Shown here: positions 27,604 to 36,090 of the stretch, one piece after another
Numbering within the stretch: position 1 is the stretch's first letter
How the letters are laid out: the number at the start of each line of letters is the position of its first letter
Source of the DNA: Methanoregula sp. SKADARSKE-2
Lineage (GTDB): Archaea > Halobacteriota > Methanomicrobia > Methanomicrobiales > Methanospirillaceae
Assembly: GCA_030919125.1 (NCBI GenBank)
Contig: CP121470.1
Span: 930,001 to 994,000, forward strand
Direction of reading: 5' to 3'
DNA length: 64,000 bases
Translations under genes and position numbers: made by a program
The notes under the pieces: model-generated
What the model was told of the DNA's origin: nothing
The model's database searches: none
What the model saw: the letters and a program-made list of their open reading frames with translations, nothing else

Positions 27604-28302
27604 CTACTGGCACCCGCAGGGGAGGACACCTTCCGAAAGATCGGCGGCAGCCCCTTCCCAAGACTTCTCCCCTTTGCAGATGACACAGACCCGGTCGCCG
27701 ACATCGCGGATATCCTTGTTGCGGTGGGTGACAACGATGCAGGGGATCTTCTTCTCCGCAACATATTTTTTCAGCAGGAGTTTTACGCGCCGGTCCGATT
27801 GGGCATCGAGCGCTGTAAACGGTTCATCCAGCAGGAGCAGCGAGGGCTCGACAGCAAGGGCCCGGGCAAGGGCGACCCGTTGTTTCTGCCCCCCGGAGAG
27901 TTTCCCGGCCTTTACCGGGGCAAGATCGACGAGGTCGAGGCGATCGAGCCAGTGATCCACCCGGCTTGAGATTACCTGGCCCGGGAGCCGGCGAGCCCGG
28001 AGGCCGAAGGCGATGTTCTCCCGGACGGAAAGGTGCGGGAAGACAGCGGAACTCTGGAAGACGTACCCGATCCTCCGGTCCTCGGCAGGGGTATCGATAC
28101 CCCTGCCCGTGTCAACGAGCGGCTCCCCGCATATCGAGACCGTTCCGGAATCCGGACAGATGAGGCCCGCGATGATATTGAGGGTCATCGATTTCCCTGC
28201 GCCGTTGGTTCCCATCAGGATAACGATCTTCCCCGGCTCCGCCCGGAACGCGAGATCGAGAGTGAGATCCCGGAGCTTCTTTGCGATCTTCACCTCAAGC
28301 AT
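27604..28302 (-). CDS. modC: Molybdate ABC transporter ATP-binding protein
   Basis: A 232-residue ATPase. Walker A GTNGAGKSMT (about 32-41), Q-loop YVFQSSAVFPHL, signature LSGGQKQRVALARAL (about 136-150), Walker B LLLLDEPFTALD and the switch His in VVTHRNKD are intact. It lacks the C-terminal TOBE (Mop-like) domain of long ModC proteins, so molybdate sensing may depend on the separate Mop protein whose gene was originally next to modA. It overlaps modB by 8 bases. The substrate assignment rests on the ModA and ModB neighbours. Confidence 0.88.
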   Translation of the reverse strand: MLEVKIAKKLRDLTLDLAFRAEPGKIVILMGTNGAGKSMTLNIIAGLICPDSGTVSICGEPLVDTGRGIDTPAEDRRIGYVFQSSAVFPHLSVRENIAFGLRARRLPGQVISSRVDHWLDRLDLVDLAPVKAGKLSGGQKQRVALARALAVEPSLLLLDEPFTALDAQSDRRVKLLLKKYVAEKKIPCIVVTHRNKDIRDVGDRVCVICKGEKSWEGAAADLSEGVLPCGCQ

Positions 28303-29116
28303 GGAATGCCTCCTTCCGCGCGATAAGCCGGACGGCGATCATGATCGCAAACGAGATTATCACGAGAATGATCGAGAGGGTAATCCCTATCAGGTAATCG
28401 CTCTCCATCCCGACGTACACGGCAAGGGGCATGGTCTGCGATACGCCGGGCAGATTTCCGGCGAACATGATCGTTGCCCCAAACTCTCCGAGCGCCCTGC
28501 CAAACGTCATGACGGCTCCCGAGACCAGGCCCCCTGCCGTCATAGGAAGGGTCACAGAGGCGAACACTCGCAAAGGAGATGCGCCGAGCGTACTGGCGGC
28601 CTGCTCGTACGCCGGGTCGAGCTGCTCGAAGAGTGACTTCGCCTGCCGGAGATAAAACGGCGAGGCGACAAAGATCTGCGCCGTGATGACGGCGAGTGTC
28701 GTAAATGCGATCGAGATTCCCGAGGCGTTGAAGTACCGGCCAAGGAAGCCGACTCTTCCCCAGAGGGCAAGAAGGGCAACCCCTGCAACCGCAGGGGGCA
28801 GGACGAGGGGGAGATCGATGAACGTATCAACAATGATCTTCCCTGGATAGTCCATGCGGGAGTGGAAGAACGCAAACGGCGTACCTAGACCGATGACGAT
28901 AACGAGCGTGATCGTTGTTGTCAGGAGACTCAAGGAGAGCGCACCGATGACCTGCGGATCCTGCAGCGATGAGAAAAAAAGTTCAGGAGTGATCCGGAAG
29001 AAGAGAGCGGTGACGGGCAGGGCGAGGGGGAGCGTGACTGAGAGAATGAGGATCGCTGCGACCACGTATGTCAGCCTCCTCCGGATGCCCTGGTCTTTCA
29101 TACGCGGGATGTTCAT
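28295..29116 (-). CDS. modB: Molybdate ABC transporter permease
   Basis: A 273-residue permease with about six helices. The cytoplasmic EAA-like loop AASTLGASPLRVFASVTLPM (about 183-202), preceded by QLDPAYEQ, contacts ModC. FIDLPLVLPPAVAGVALLAL and GRALGEFGATIMFAGNLPG match ModB/CysT permeases. It lies between modA and modC and overlaps modC. The operon reads modA-modB-modC on the minus strand. Confidence 0.9.
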   Translation of the reverse strand: MNIPRMKDQGIRRRLTYVVAAILILSVTLPLALPVTALFFRITPELFFSSLQDPQVIGALSLSLLTTTITLVIVIGLGTPFAFFHSRMDYPGKIIVDTFIDLPLVLPPAVAGVALLALWGRVGFLGRYFNASGISIAFTTLAVITAQIFVASPFYLRQAKSLFEQLDPAYEQAASTLGASPLRVFASVTLPMTAGGLVSGAVMTFGRALGEFGATIMFAGNLPGVSQTMPLAVYVGMESDYLIGITLSIILVIISFAIMIAVRLIARKEAFHA

Positions 29117-29186
29117 GCGGTCCGGTCTCCCGGGAGGGTTCTGATTCCTGAACAGGAATTATCGTTTAGGAAAAATAAAGGGAGGG

Positions 29187-30086
29187 TCAAAGTGGCCTGA
29201 ACCCGTAATTCTTGAGATCCTGCTGGCCGACTGCCGAGAGGATGAAGTCCTCAAACATCCGGGCAGTAGCCGGGCTTGTTGACTCTTTCAGTACCCCAAC
29301 TGAGTAGGTCTGGAGATAGTTGTCTCTCTCTGCGATGGTCAGGGCCTTGTACAGGTCTTTGGGGGCTGCAGAGTAGGTCGATTCGTAGACGAACCCTGCA
29401 TCAACTTCTCCGAGAGCGACCTTCGTTGCGACACCGGGCTCCGAGGTCTCATATGTCACGATGTTCCTGAAGATCGAAGTGTTCCAGTCCTGGTTATACG
29501 TTGACTTTGCAAGGTTCGAGAGTGCAACAAGGGATGCCGCTCCGGCAGGGACGCTCTTGTCTTCCATTGCGATCTTCACGCCCGGCTTTGCAAGATCGGC
29601 AAGAGACTGGATCTTCCCCGGGTTTGCTGCCGGCAGGAGGACGATGACATAGTTTGACGTGAGCGGTTTGACGGTCCCGGGGATGAAGTAGCCCCCGTTT
29701 GCGAGGGCAGTTGTAGAGGAGTTACTTGCCGAGATGAAGACATCGGCATACGCCCCATTCTCGAGCTGGGCTCTCAGCGCCTGGGTCCCGTCAAGGTTGA
29801 AGATTACTCGGTTGCCGGGGTACGCTGCAGCAAAATCGGCCGCGAGTTTTGGCGAGACTCCCTTGAGCGAGGCTGCGGTGAAGGCTACAACCGTTCCCGG
29901 GGAATGCGTGGAGACCGGGGCCGCGAGGGTTGGAACAACGGGGGCAGGAGCTCCCGTTGCAACCGGTGTTGCCAAGGCCGGGGTTGTGGGGGTGCCTGTG
30001 CATCCGGCAAAGAGTGCGGATAAGAGCAGGATCACCAGGGCGATACCGATAAGAATGGCCGGGTTCGTCTTCATTCTTTTCTGCAT
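29187..30086 (-). CDS. modA: Molybdate-binding lipoprotein
   Basis: About 299 residues. A signal helix ends in the lipobox-like LLLSALFAGCTGTP, so it is a membrane-anchored lipoprotein facing outside. A Thr/Pro/Ala-rich linker follows, then the ModA fold: VVAFTAASLKGVSPKLAADF, oxyanion-site regions ADVFISASNSSTTAL and EDKSVPAGAASLVAL, and GEVDAGFVYESTY. I choose the ATG at 30086 because GAGGAG lies 11 bases upstream; the frame is open to 30107. It is first in modABC and diverges from the mop 5' fragment, leaving a 250-base shared control region. Confidence 0.9.
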   Translation of the reverse strand: MQKRMKTNPAILIGIALVILLLSALFAGCTGTPTTPALATPVATGAPAPVVPTLAAPVSTHSPGTVVAFTAASLKGVSPKLAADFAAAYPGNRVIFNLDGTQALRAQLENGAYADVFISASNSSTTALANGGYFIPGTVKPLTSNYVIVLLPAANPGKIQSLADLAKPGVKIAMEDKSVPAGAASLVALSNLAKSTYNQDWNTSIFRNIVTYETSEPGVATKVALGEVDAGFVYESTYSAAPKDLYKALTIAERDNYLQTYSVGVLKESTSPATARMFEDFILSAVGQQDLKNYGFRPL

Positions 30087-30145
30087 GTTGAATCGTTCTC
30101 CTCTCATATATCTGGATCGATGGGCGATAAAACCATTGCGTTTTT

Positions 30146-30170
30146 ATTTAACTATGCAGAAAAGTTAAAT
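30146..30170. promoter_or_regulatory. Inverted repeat between modA and mop, candidate operator
   Basis: ATTTAACT and AGTTAAAT are perfect inverted 8-base arms with a 9-base spacer, in the divergent intergenic region 60 bases upstream of the modA start. Position and symmetry fit a binding site for a molybdate-responsive repressor. The protein that binds it is unknown. Confidence 0.5.
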
Positions 30171-30338
30171 GAAACAATCATATATCCGGGCGATGAAAAG
30201 GGATGTGCTGCGCGTGAAGGAGACCACGGTAGCAAAACCATAGAAGAAGAGATCGAAGGAACTCCCCGCATTCCCGGGAACTTCCCTCCTTTCTTTTACC
30301 CCAGTAACTGTTATCTGTAGCGAGTGACAGGTGAGATT

Positions 30339-30416
30339 ATGAAGATCAGTGCACGCAACATGCTCAAAAGCAAGGTGAAGAAGATCCTCAACGGCAGTGT
30401 AAACTCCGAAGTTACC
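30339..30416 (+). pseudogene. mop: 5' half of a mop (molbindin) gene cut by an insertion sequence
   Basis: The ATG follows an AGGTGA site and the frame reads MKISARNMLKSKVKKILNGS then VNSEVT, where the insertion sequence begins and supplies a TAG. This is the N-terminal third of a Mop/TOBE molybdate-binding protein (about 69 residues). The missing part, beginning again at VT and reading VTIELPCGQEITSII, lies at 52860-52997 on the other strand next to the second copy of the same element. The bases GTTACC occur at both junctions as a target duplication. Joined, the two halves give a complete Mop protein with no other lesion. Confidence 0.9.
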
Positions 30417-31506
30417 TAGGACTTACGCCCTTGGTTTTGACCGAAAGATCTAAGAGTTAGTAGCGCCCATCCAAGGGTTAGACAAACCCGGGATGGAGAT
30501 CGAACGAGAGTGAATCCTCCGAAATGCACGAGCGGCAATTTTGTAAACTTTTTGATATCGACGTATCAGGTTTGCTCGTGTACAGAGGTATCCCGGTGTT
30601 TTCCCGCTGAACCAGTATCAATAGCTCACGCTTCCGTCAAGCGTTTGTTAGAGAGGCAGCCAGCCTCACCACACGGGGGCGCTGTATGAGGAAGCGCAAC
30701 GGTTGCTCCGGGCTAACGAAGGAGTATTGGTAATCGATGATAGTACCCTCGACAAACCGTATTCCCATCAGATTGAACTGGTGACCCGGCACTGGAGTGG
30801 GAAGCATCATCGGGTAGTTCAGGGAATCAACCTAATCTCAACCATTTGGACTGATGGTTCTGCGATAGTTTCGGTAGATTTCCGGATCTATTGTCCAGAC
30901 AAAGACGGGAAAAACAAAAATGATCATTTCCGGGATATGCTACGAGCAGCCGAAGAAAGAAAGTTTCAGCCGGGATGTGTCATCTTTGATTCGTGGTATT
31001 CGAGTATCGCCAACCTGAAATTGATCCGCACGCTGAAGTGGCATTGGTGTACCCGTCTCAAATCCAACCGGTTGGTTGATCCTGATAATACGTACAACCG
31101 TTCAGTTTCTGAGATTGAGATTCCTCCCGAAGGAAGAGTTGTTCATCTGAGACAATACGGTTTCATCAAGCTATTTAGGATCGTTCACTCTGATAAGGAA
31201 CCCGAACATTGGGCTACCGATATTCTCGATGCATCGGAAACCGACAGAAAAACGTTCAAGGAACTTGGATGGAATATCGAAGAGGATCACCGTGGCATCA
31301 AGCAAGGTTGTGGCATCGAGAGATGCCAGGGTCCCAAAAGAGGTTGTTCAACGAGGACATATTCTGCTCTCGTTGCTGGCATTTCTTCGCCTCGAAACCC
31401 ATCGATTGAATACAGGTTCCAGCTGGTACGAGTCGAAACGCTCGATTCATCGATCCGCTTCTTCTCTCTTTATCGCTTCCACGGCGTTCTAATCTGATTA
31501 TTTTTG
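30417..31506 (+). mobile_element. IS701/IS4-like insertion sequence, copy 1, 3' end truncated
   Basis: The left end TAGGACTTACGCCCTTGG is shared with copy 2 at 52998-54142 (opposite orientation), where both inverted ends AGGACTTACGC are visible. Here similarity stops after TTATTTTTG at 31506, about 55 bases before the end, and directly meets a truncated ferredoxin gene. The last piece of the element was therefore deleted together with the end of that gene. Full length is about 1145 bases. Confidence 0.85.
30524..31492 (+). pseudogene. IS701/IS4-like DDE transposase, multiply frameshifted
   Basis: The best open part (30703-31340) reads GVLVIDDSTLDKPYSHQIEL (first Asp), then CVIFDSWYSSIANLKLIR (second Asp) and a Glu-bearing GWNIEEDHRGIKQ. 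Downstream, at an AAAA run near 31336, the sensible sequence moves to the +1 frame (KEVVQRGHILLSLLAFLRLE to SLFIASTAF). Upstream, the N-terminal piece from 30524 (MHERQFCKLFDIDVSGLLVY) ends at a stop, and RLLERQPASPH is in yet another frame. All these lesions are also in copy 2. The protein cannot be made without frameshifting. Confidence 0.75.
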
Positions 31507-31733
31507 GCGAGGCTGATCACCTCGTACGGGCAGGCGCCGATACAGACGCCACATCCTGCACAGAGCTCAGACCTGAAATCAAGGTGAACCGATCTCCCGT
31601 CCCGGACCGCGTAGATCTTCGCGTTCGTGACCGGGTCGACTGTCGACAACTCCAGTGCATCGACCTTGCAGGAAACGACGCAGTTTCCGCAGCCGGTGCA
31701 CCGGTTTATGTTTATATGAACTGCAAGGGCCAT
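31507..31733 (-). pseudogene. Truncated FwdG-like 2x[4Fe-4S] ferredoxin gene
   Basis: From the ATG at 31733 it reads MALAVHININRCTGCGNCVV and ELCAGCGVCIGACPYEVISL, then runs into the end of the insertion sequence. Both cluster motifs (CxxCxxCxxxC) survive, although the first ends SCK where the usual CP is absent. It is a close relative of the intact fwdG at 50247-50525, with the same order of motifs and the same VHIN start, so it is a remnant of a second formylmethanofuran dehydrogenase operon or a duplicated ferredoxin. The IS5-like copy 2 lies about 30 bases upstream of its start. Confidence 0.75.
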
Positions 31734-31764
31734 GCACACCACTCAATTGTTAACATATTTTTAT

Positions 31765-32892
31765 GAGAATTCTGAAAACCTCCCTGTAGCCGGTAGTACT
31801 TTATCTTAGTACGATCAATGACGAGTATGGAAAATCTGGTTGATTTTGCGTTCGAGAAGCGGTATGAGAGTATCAAACGACTCGGGGATCGGCTTGACGG
31901 ATTTTCGACATTAATCAATTGGGAGAGGTTTCTGACGGTAGTGGGAGGTCTGTATCGAAACCAGACCGAAGAGGGCGGTCGACCGAATATTGATATCGTT
32001 CTCATGGTTAAGATGCTGGTACTCCAGTCGATGTACAGCCTGTCCGATCCCGAACTTGAGCGTCAGGCCAATGATCGCATATCATTTATGAAATTCCTCG
32101 GGTATCCTAACAAGGTCCCGGATCAGACCACCGTCTGGTATTTCCGGGAGCGGTTGGCAAAGACCGGAAAGGATAAGGCTATTTGGGATGAGCTCCAGCG
32201 ACAACTCGATGCACAATGTCTGAAAATCAAAAAAGGCACCATTCAGGATGCGACTTTCATCACCTCAGAGCCCGGTCATGCTTCAACGAATACACCCCGG
32301 GGTGATGCTGCAAAAACTCGAAGAAGCCGGGATGGAACATGGGCGATAAAGGGCAAGAAATCTTATTTTGGATACAAACTCCATACCAAAGAGGATTGTG
32401 ACTTCGGACTGATCCGGGCTCTCGAGGTTACAACTGCCTCAACCCACGATTCGCAAATCGACCTGTCGAACGAAGGAGAGGTGATCTACCGTGACCGAGG
32501 ATATTTCGGTACCAAAACAAAAGGTTTCAACACCACCATGCAACGGGGTGTTCGTGGGCATCCGATCGGTATCCGCGATGTTCTCAAAAACGCTCGAATC
32601 TCTCGAATCCTATCTCCCGGGGAACGCCCATATGCCATCATCAAGAATGTGTTCCATTCTGCTCATACCAGAGTCACAACCGTTCTCAGGGTGTATACCA
32701 AAATGCTGTTCTCGGCCTTCTGCTTTAACCGGTTTCAACTCGCAACCCTCAAAAAACAAGGGGTTCTTGAGCGGATGCTCTCGACAAAAAACTGAAATGT
32801 GGCCTGAAAATGCAAGAACCGGATACATAGACCCACTCACATTGGTGCTATTTTGTAAAATTGGGGCAAGCCGAACGCTCGGGAAGCACCCC
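31765..32892 (+). mobile_element. IS5-like insertion sequence, copy 2
   Basis: Near-identical to 21302-22431 and in the same orientation. It sits just upstream of the truncated ferredoxin gene, between its start and the OsmC region, so it probably separates that gene from its promoter. The high identity of the copies points to recent movement or gene conversion. Direct copies 9.3 kb apart could delete the segment between them by recombination. Confidence 0.78.
31818..32795 (+). CDS. IS5-family transposase, second copy
   Basis: 325 residues, same DDE motifs as the copy at 21357: DATFITSEPGH, YRDRGYFGTK and ERPYAIIKN. It appears intact, so active transposase may be present in the cell. Only two residue differences from copy 1 were noticed. 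Confidence 0.88.
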   Translation: MTSMENLVDFAFEKRYESIKRLGDRLDGFSTLINWERFLTVVGGLYRNQTEEGGRPNIDIVLMVKMLVLQSMYSLSDPELERQANDRISFMKFLGYPNKVPDQTTVWYFRERLAKTGKDKAIWDELQRQLDAQCLKIKKGTIQDATFITSEPGHASTNTPRGDAAKTRRSRDGTWAIKGKKSYFGYKLHTKEDCDFGLIRALEVTTASTHDSQIDLSNEGEVIYRDRGYFGTKTKGFNTTMQRGVRGHPIGIRDVLKNARISRILSPGERPYAIIKNVFHSAHTRVTTVLRVYTKMLFSAFCFNRFQLATLKKQGVLERMLSTKN

Positions 32893-33195
32893 CTTTCCGC
32901 TAGGATCGTACAATAATGGGTTATTCGTTATCCTCTTATGTCTAGTAATCCTTGGTTTACTATAATTGATAAACCTTTTGAACATTTTGTGCAAATTTAT
33001 TAAATTTGCACATCTGTCGTCGGAGAAATGGTAAAAGTTAGGGACGAAAGATTCCGGCTTTTCCGAAACACTGGTTGCCCCGCCCCGGTTCCCCCGGGAC
33101 CCTCGATCGTGTTAATGGTTAAGTCAAAAAAATTGAACAATAGTTACCAAATTCTTTTTACTTCAAGAGTTAAATTATAGAATGGTGTTAACTCA
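32893..33195. other. AT-rich intergenic region upstream of the OsmC gene
   Basis: About 300 bases. A short hydrophobic frame right after the element (NNGLFVILLCLVILGLL, ending near 32965) may be the tail of an interrupted membrane-protein gene. AT-rich sequence with TTAAATTATAG at about 33171-33181, shortly before the osmC-like ATG, could be its promoter. Confidence 0.35.
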
Positions 33196-33720
33196 ATGGG
33201 TCTCAACAATATCGATGTGAAGCAGGTCAGGGACTACAAAGCGGAGATCGAGAAGGATCCCGGCGAGGCAAAGTTTACTGCCCGAATCGAAGGCGACTGG
33301 CTTTTTCCCGAGGGAGGCCCCCAGTTCCGTTCAACCGTCAACGTAAAAAATGGCACGTATACGATGGAAGCGAGCCACCCCAACTTTACCGGACCCGGAG
33401 TTGCCCCCGGCCCGATGGCATTCGGGCTCTTCTGGTTTGCCGCATGTTATTCGAGCACGTTTGTAACAGAAGCAACCATGAGAAATATCCAGCTCACAGC
33501 GGTAAAGACCAAGGTCGAGGCTGATCTCGATTACACTGCCCAGTTCGACCTCGGCGCAATCCCGCTTATCAGCGAGTACCGGGTGATCATGACTGTGAAA
33601 GGGAATGCAACGGATGCGCAAATACAGGATCTCAAAAAGTATGCCCTTGACCGGTGCATGGGAATGTTCACGATAAAGCATGCCATCGCGCTGAAAGCTG
33701 ATGTGAAACTCCTGCACTAA
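33196..33720 (+). CDS. OsmC-family protein
   Basis: A 174-residue OsmC/Ohr-fold protein. The segment GLFWFAACYSSTFVTEATMR (about 75-94) holds the first redox Cys, and DRCMGMFTIKHAI (about 151-163) the second. The spacing fits OsmC hydroperoxide reductases, although the second Cys environment differs from classic Ohr (usually CPV). A role in removing organic peroxides or in thiol handling is likely. It is followed 30 bases later by the C_GCAxxG gene and then by the double-cubane-cluster protein, a redox neighbourhood. Confidence 0.75.
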   Translation: MGLNNIDVKQVRDYKAEIEKDPGEAKFTARIEGDWLFPEGGPQFRSTVNVKNGTYTMEASHPNFTGPGVAPGPMAFGLFWFAACYSSTFVTEATMRNIQLTAVKTKVEADLDYTAQFDLGAIPLISEYRVIMTVKGNATDAQIQDLKKYALDRCMGMFTIKHAIALKADVKLLH

Positions 33721-33749
33721 AGCGGGGCCGGACAGGAATTTTTCCTTTT

Positions 33750-34228
33750 ATGCCGGAACAGTTTTTCCCGGTACATCCGGTAGAGGTCCGGAAGCTCGCG
33801 GAAGAGTGCTACCGGACCGGGCAGTTCTCCTGCTCCGAGGCTATCGTAAAAACCCTCAATGACTCGTTCGGGCTTGGGTACCCGGACTCGATCATTGCGG
33901 TTACGTCCGGGTTCCCGATCGGTATCGGGGGAGCCGGCTGTGCCCGTGGGGCAGTCACCGGTGGGGTCATGGCGCTTGGGATGGCATCTGGCCGGTTAAA
34001 GCCCCGTGATCCTTCGGTCGACCGCTGCCTCGCCCTTGCCCGGGAGCTGCCCGATCTTTTTTCCGGAGGCACGGGTACACCTCCTGCCGGGTGTTAACGA
34101 GGGGTATGGTGCTCAAATCCCCGGAACATCTGCAACAGTGCGTCGCGTTCGCCGGGGGAGTGGCAGAAGAGACCGCGAAGATAATTATCAGGGAGATGAA
34201 CACGCCGGCGGGCCGTGCGATTACCTGA
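33750..34228 (+). pseudogene. C_GCAxxG_C_C-family redox protein, frameshifted
   Basis: The first part reads FSCSEAIVKTLNDSFG and GIGGAGCARGAVTGGVMALG, the signature of the C_GCAxxG_C_C family. At a T6 run near 34055 the original frame runs into TSGT.. and stops at 34097, while another frame gives FRRHGYTSCRVLTRGM and CVAFAGGVAEETAKIIIREM up to TGA at 34228. One lost base explains this. The joined product of about 159 residues is the family's normal size with all five Cys. This may be a sequencing indel in a T run or true decay. It lies 26 bases before the double-cubane-cluster gene. Confidence 0.7.
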
Positions 34229-34254
34229 ACCTTACTGAGTAAATGAGGAGAATC

Positions 34255-35403
34255 ATGAGACCGGAAAAAATGAACTATTTCGATTCGGTTATCCCGAATG
34301 CATCGGCATCGATCAAGAGCATGAAGGACCAGGGGAAGAAGTTTGTCGGCTTCTACTGCGTCTTTGCCCCGCAGGAGCTTATTGTCGCCGCGGGTGCGGT
34401 GCCGGTAACGCTCTGTGCGACCAAGGAAGAGCCCATCGCTGACGGAGAGAAGCATCTCCCCCGGAACTTCTGCCCGCTGATCAAGTCGAGCTACGGGTTT
34501 GCCATAACCGAGAAGTGTGCATTCTTCAACAACTCCGAGTTCATCATCGGCGAGACTACCTGCGACGGCAAGAAGAAGATGTTCGAGCTGATGGAGTCCT
34601 TCAAGCCGATGGTCGTCCTTGAGGTCCCGCAGAGTGCTAAAGGCGAGACCCAGAAGCAGTTCTGGCGATCTGAAGTCGCCCGGTGCAGAGATGAGGTCGA
34701 GAAACGTCTCGGGGTCACCATCACTGATGCGCAGATGAAGGGGGCGATTTCTGAACTCAACGCCCAGCGTGCTCTCATGCGGGAGCTTGCTTCCCTGAAC
34801 ACGGCAAATCCGGCCCTGCTCTCGGGGCTGGACATGCTCAAGGTCACGTGGGCCCGGAACTTTACGTTCGATCGTGCAACGTTCAATGCGAACGTGAAGG
34901 AACTTATTGCCGAGCTCAAAGCAATGAAGGCCAAAGGCGAGGGGGCGTTCCCTAAGACCGCGAAGCGGATCATCGTGACCGGCGTCCCGACCGGTATCGG
35001 TGCCGAGAAGGTCTTGAAGGTCATCGAAGAGTCGGGTGCTGCGGTTGTATACATCGAGAACTGCTCCGGTATGAAGCAGTATCTGGACGACGTAGCGACC
35101 TCCGGCTCACCCCTCGATGCCATCGCTGACAAGTATCTCTCAACACCGTGCTCCTGCATGAGCCCGAACACCGGCCGGCTCGAACTCCTCGCGAACCTCG
35201 CAAAGGAGTACCATGCAGATGGTATTGTTGATATCACCTGGGTAGGGTGCCATACCTACAATGTGGAGTCCCGGGTGCTCCGGGAGTACCTCGCGAAGCA
35301 CGGCGGCGTCCCGCTCCTCCAGATCGAGACCGATTACTCGCAGGGAGATCTCGGCCAGATCCGGACCCGGATCGAGGCGGTCCTCGAGATGATCAGGAAA
35401 TAA
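34255..35403 (+). CDS. Double-cubane-cluster / 2-hydroxyacyl-CoA-dehydratase-D-like protein
   Basis: A 382-residue member of the HgdB/BcrC superfamily. Motifs: FYCVFAPQELIVAAGAVPVT (about 33-52), RNFCPLIKSSYG and FIIGETTCDGKKKMFE (about 96-111), with further Cys in NCSGMKQYLDD and TPCSCMSPNTGRLELL. Double-cubane-cluster proteins of this size carry an [8Fe-9S] cluster and perform low-potential, ATP-coupled reductions together with an activator ATPase. An activator of that kind is encoded at 39535-40314. I take the ATG at 34255, with AGGAG 4-5 bases upstream; the one at 34243 would lie before that site. The natural substrate is unknown. Confidence 0.8.
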   Translation: MRPEKMNYFDSVIPNASASIKSMKDQGKKFVGFYCVFAPQELIVAAGAVPVTLCATKEEPIADGEKHLPRNFCPLIKSSYGFAITEKCAFFNNSEFIIGETTCDGKKKMFELMESFKPMVVLEVPQSAKGETQKQFWRSEVARCRDEVEKRLGVTITDAQMKGAISELNAQRALMRELASLNTANPALLSGLDMLKVTWARNFTFDRATFNANVKELIAELKAMKAKGEGAFPKTAKRIIVTGVPTGIGAEKVLKVIEESGAAVVYIENCSGMKQYLDDVATSGSPLDAIADKYLSTPCSCMSPNTGRLELLANLAKEYHADGIVDITWVGCHTYNVESRVLREYLAKHGGVPLLQIETDYSQGDLGQIRTRIEAVLEMIRK

Positions 35404-35490
35404 TTCATCTCTACTTTTTTTCATTCTCACCAGCGGAATCACCAGCAGAATTTTTTTAGCCAGGCACGAGATCTGTAGTGGTTCTATCCC

Positions 35491-35960
35491 ATGACGCCCC
35501 CAACCTTTCCCGCGGGATGCAACACGATCGGCTATGGGAGTTCCCCGATCGACGCCTTCATCGGTCTTATCGCAGGGGCCGGGATCGATACCGCCATCGA
35601 TGTACGGAGCGTTCCTAACAGCCCTCCAATCCGGGTTTCCGGCGGGAAACTGTCGAACCCCCGCCTGCTCCCCCCGGACGGCCTACGGGAAAATCCGGGC
35701 CACGGAGAGATTCCGAGAGGGAACCGACGAGCTGGTAGAACTTGTTTTCGGCCGGCAACAAGATCGGGCTGCTGTCTGGCGGGAAGGAACCGGAGCGGTG
35801 CCCCCGGTCCATCCCGATCGCGCCCGCGCTGCAACGAGCAGGTGTGTCGGGGGGCCACCTTCGCCCGTACGGGGATCTGCAGCCGAACGGGGGGGCGTTG
35901 GTGGATTCGCTGTTCGACCCATCACAGGTCTGGCTGACCGATGATCCGGGGATCTCCTAG
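35491..35960 (+). pseudogene. Decayed DUF488-family gene
   Basis: Three frames hold consecutive parts of a DUF488 protein: NTIGYGSSPIDAFIGLIAGA and IDTAIDVRSVPNS (from 35520), then RATERFREGTDELVELVF (about 35698-35750), then NKIGLLSGGKEPERCPRSIP and IAPALQRAGVSGGHLRPYGD (from about 35755). At least two frameshifts separate them. DUF488 proteins are small cytosolic proteins of unknown function. The gene cannot make its product. Confidence 0.75.
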
Positions 35961-36090
35961 CAGCGATGTACGAGCGGATGGGAAGAGTCCTAAAGATCGG
36001 CATAAACGGAATCCTGAGAGAACCGGATGGGGATGTGGATGACCGGTGGACCGGCCGCTCCCATGAAGCTGCATGCACTGGTGAACACGA

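Noticed and set aside
21302..32892. A composite transposon bounded by the two IS5-like copies
   Set aside because: The copies are direct and near-identical, but no shared target duplication is seen at the outer ends. The region between them is crossed by the proposed inversion border at 30.4 kb, so a simple composite element does not explain it.
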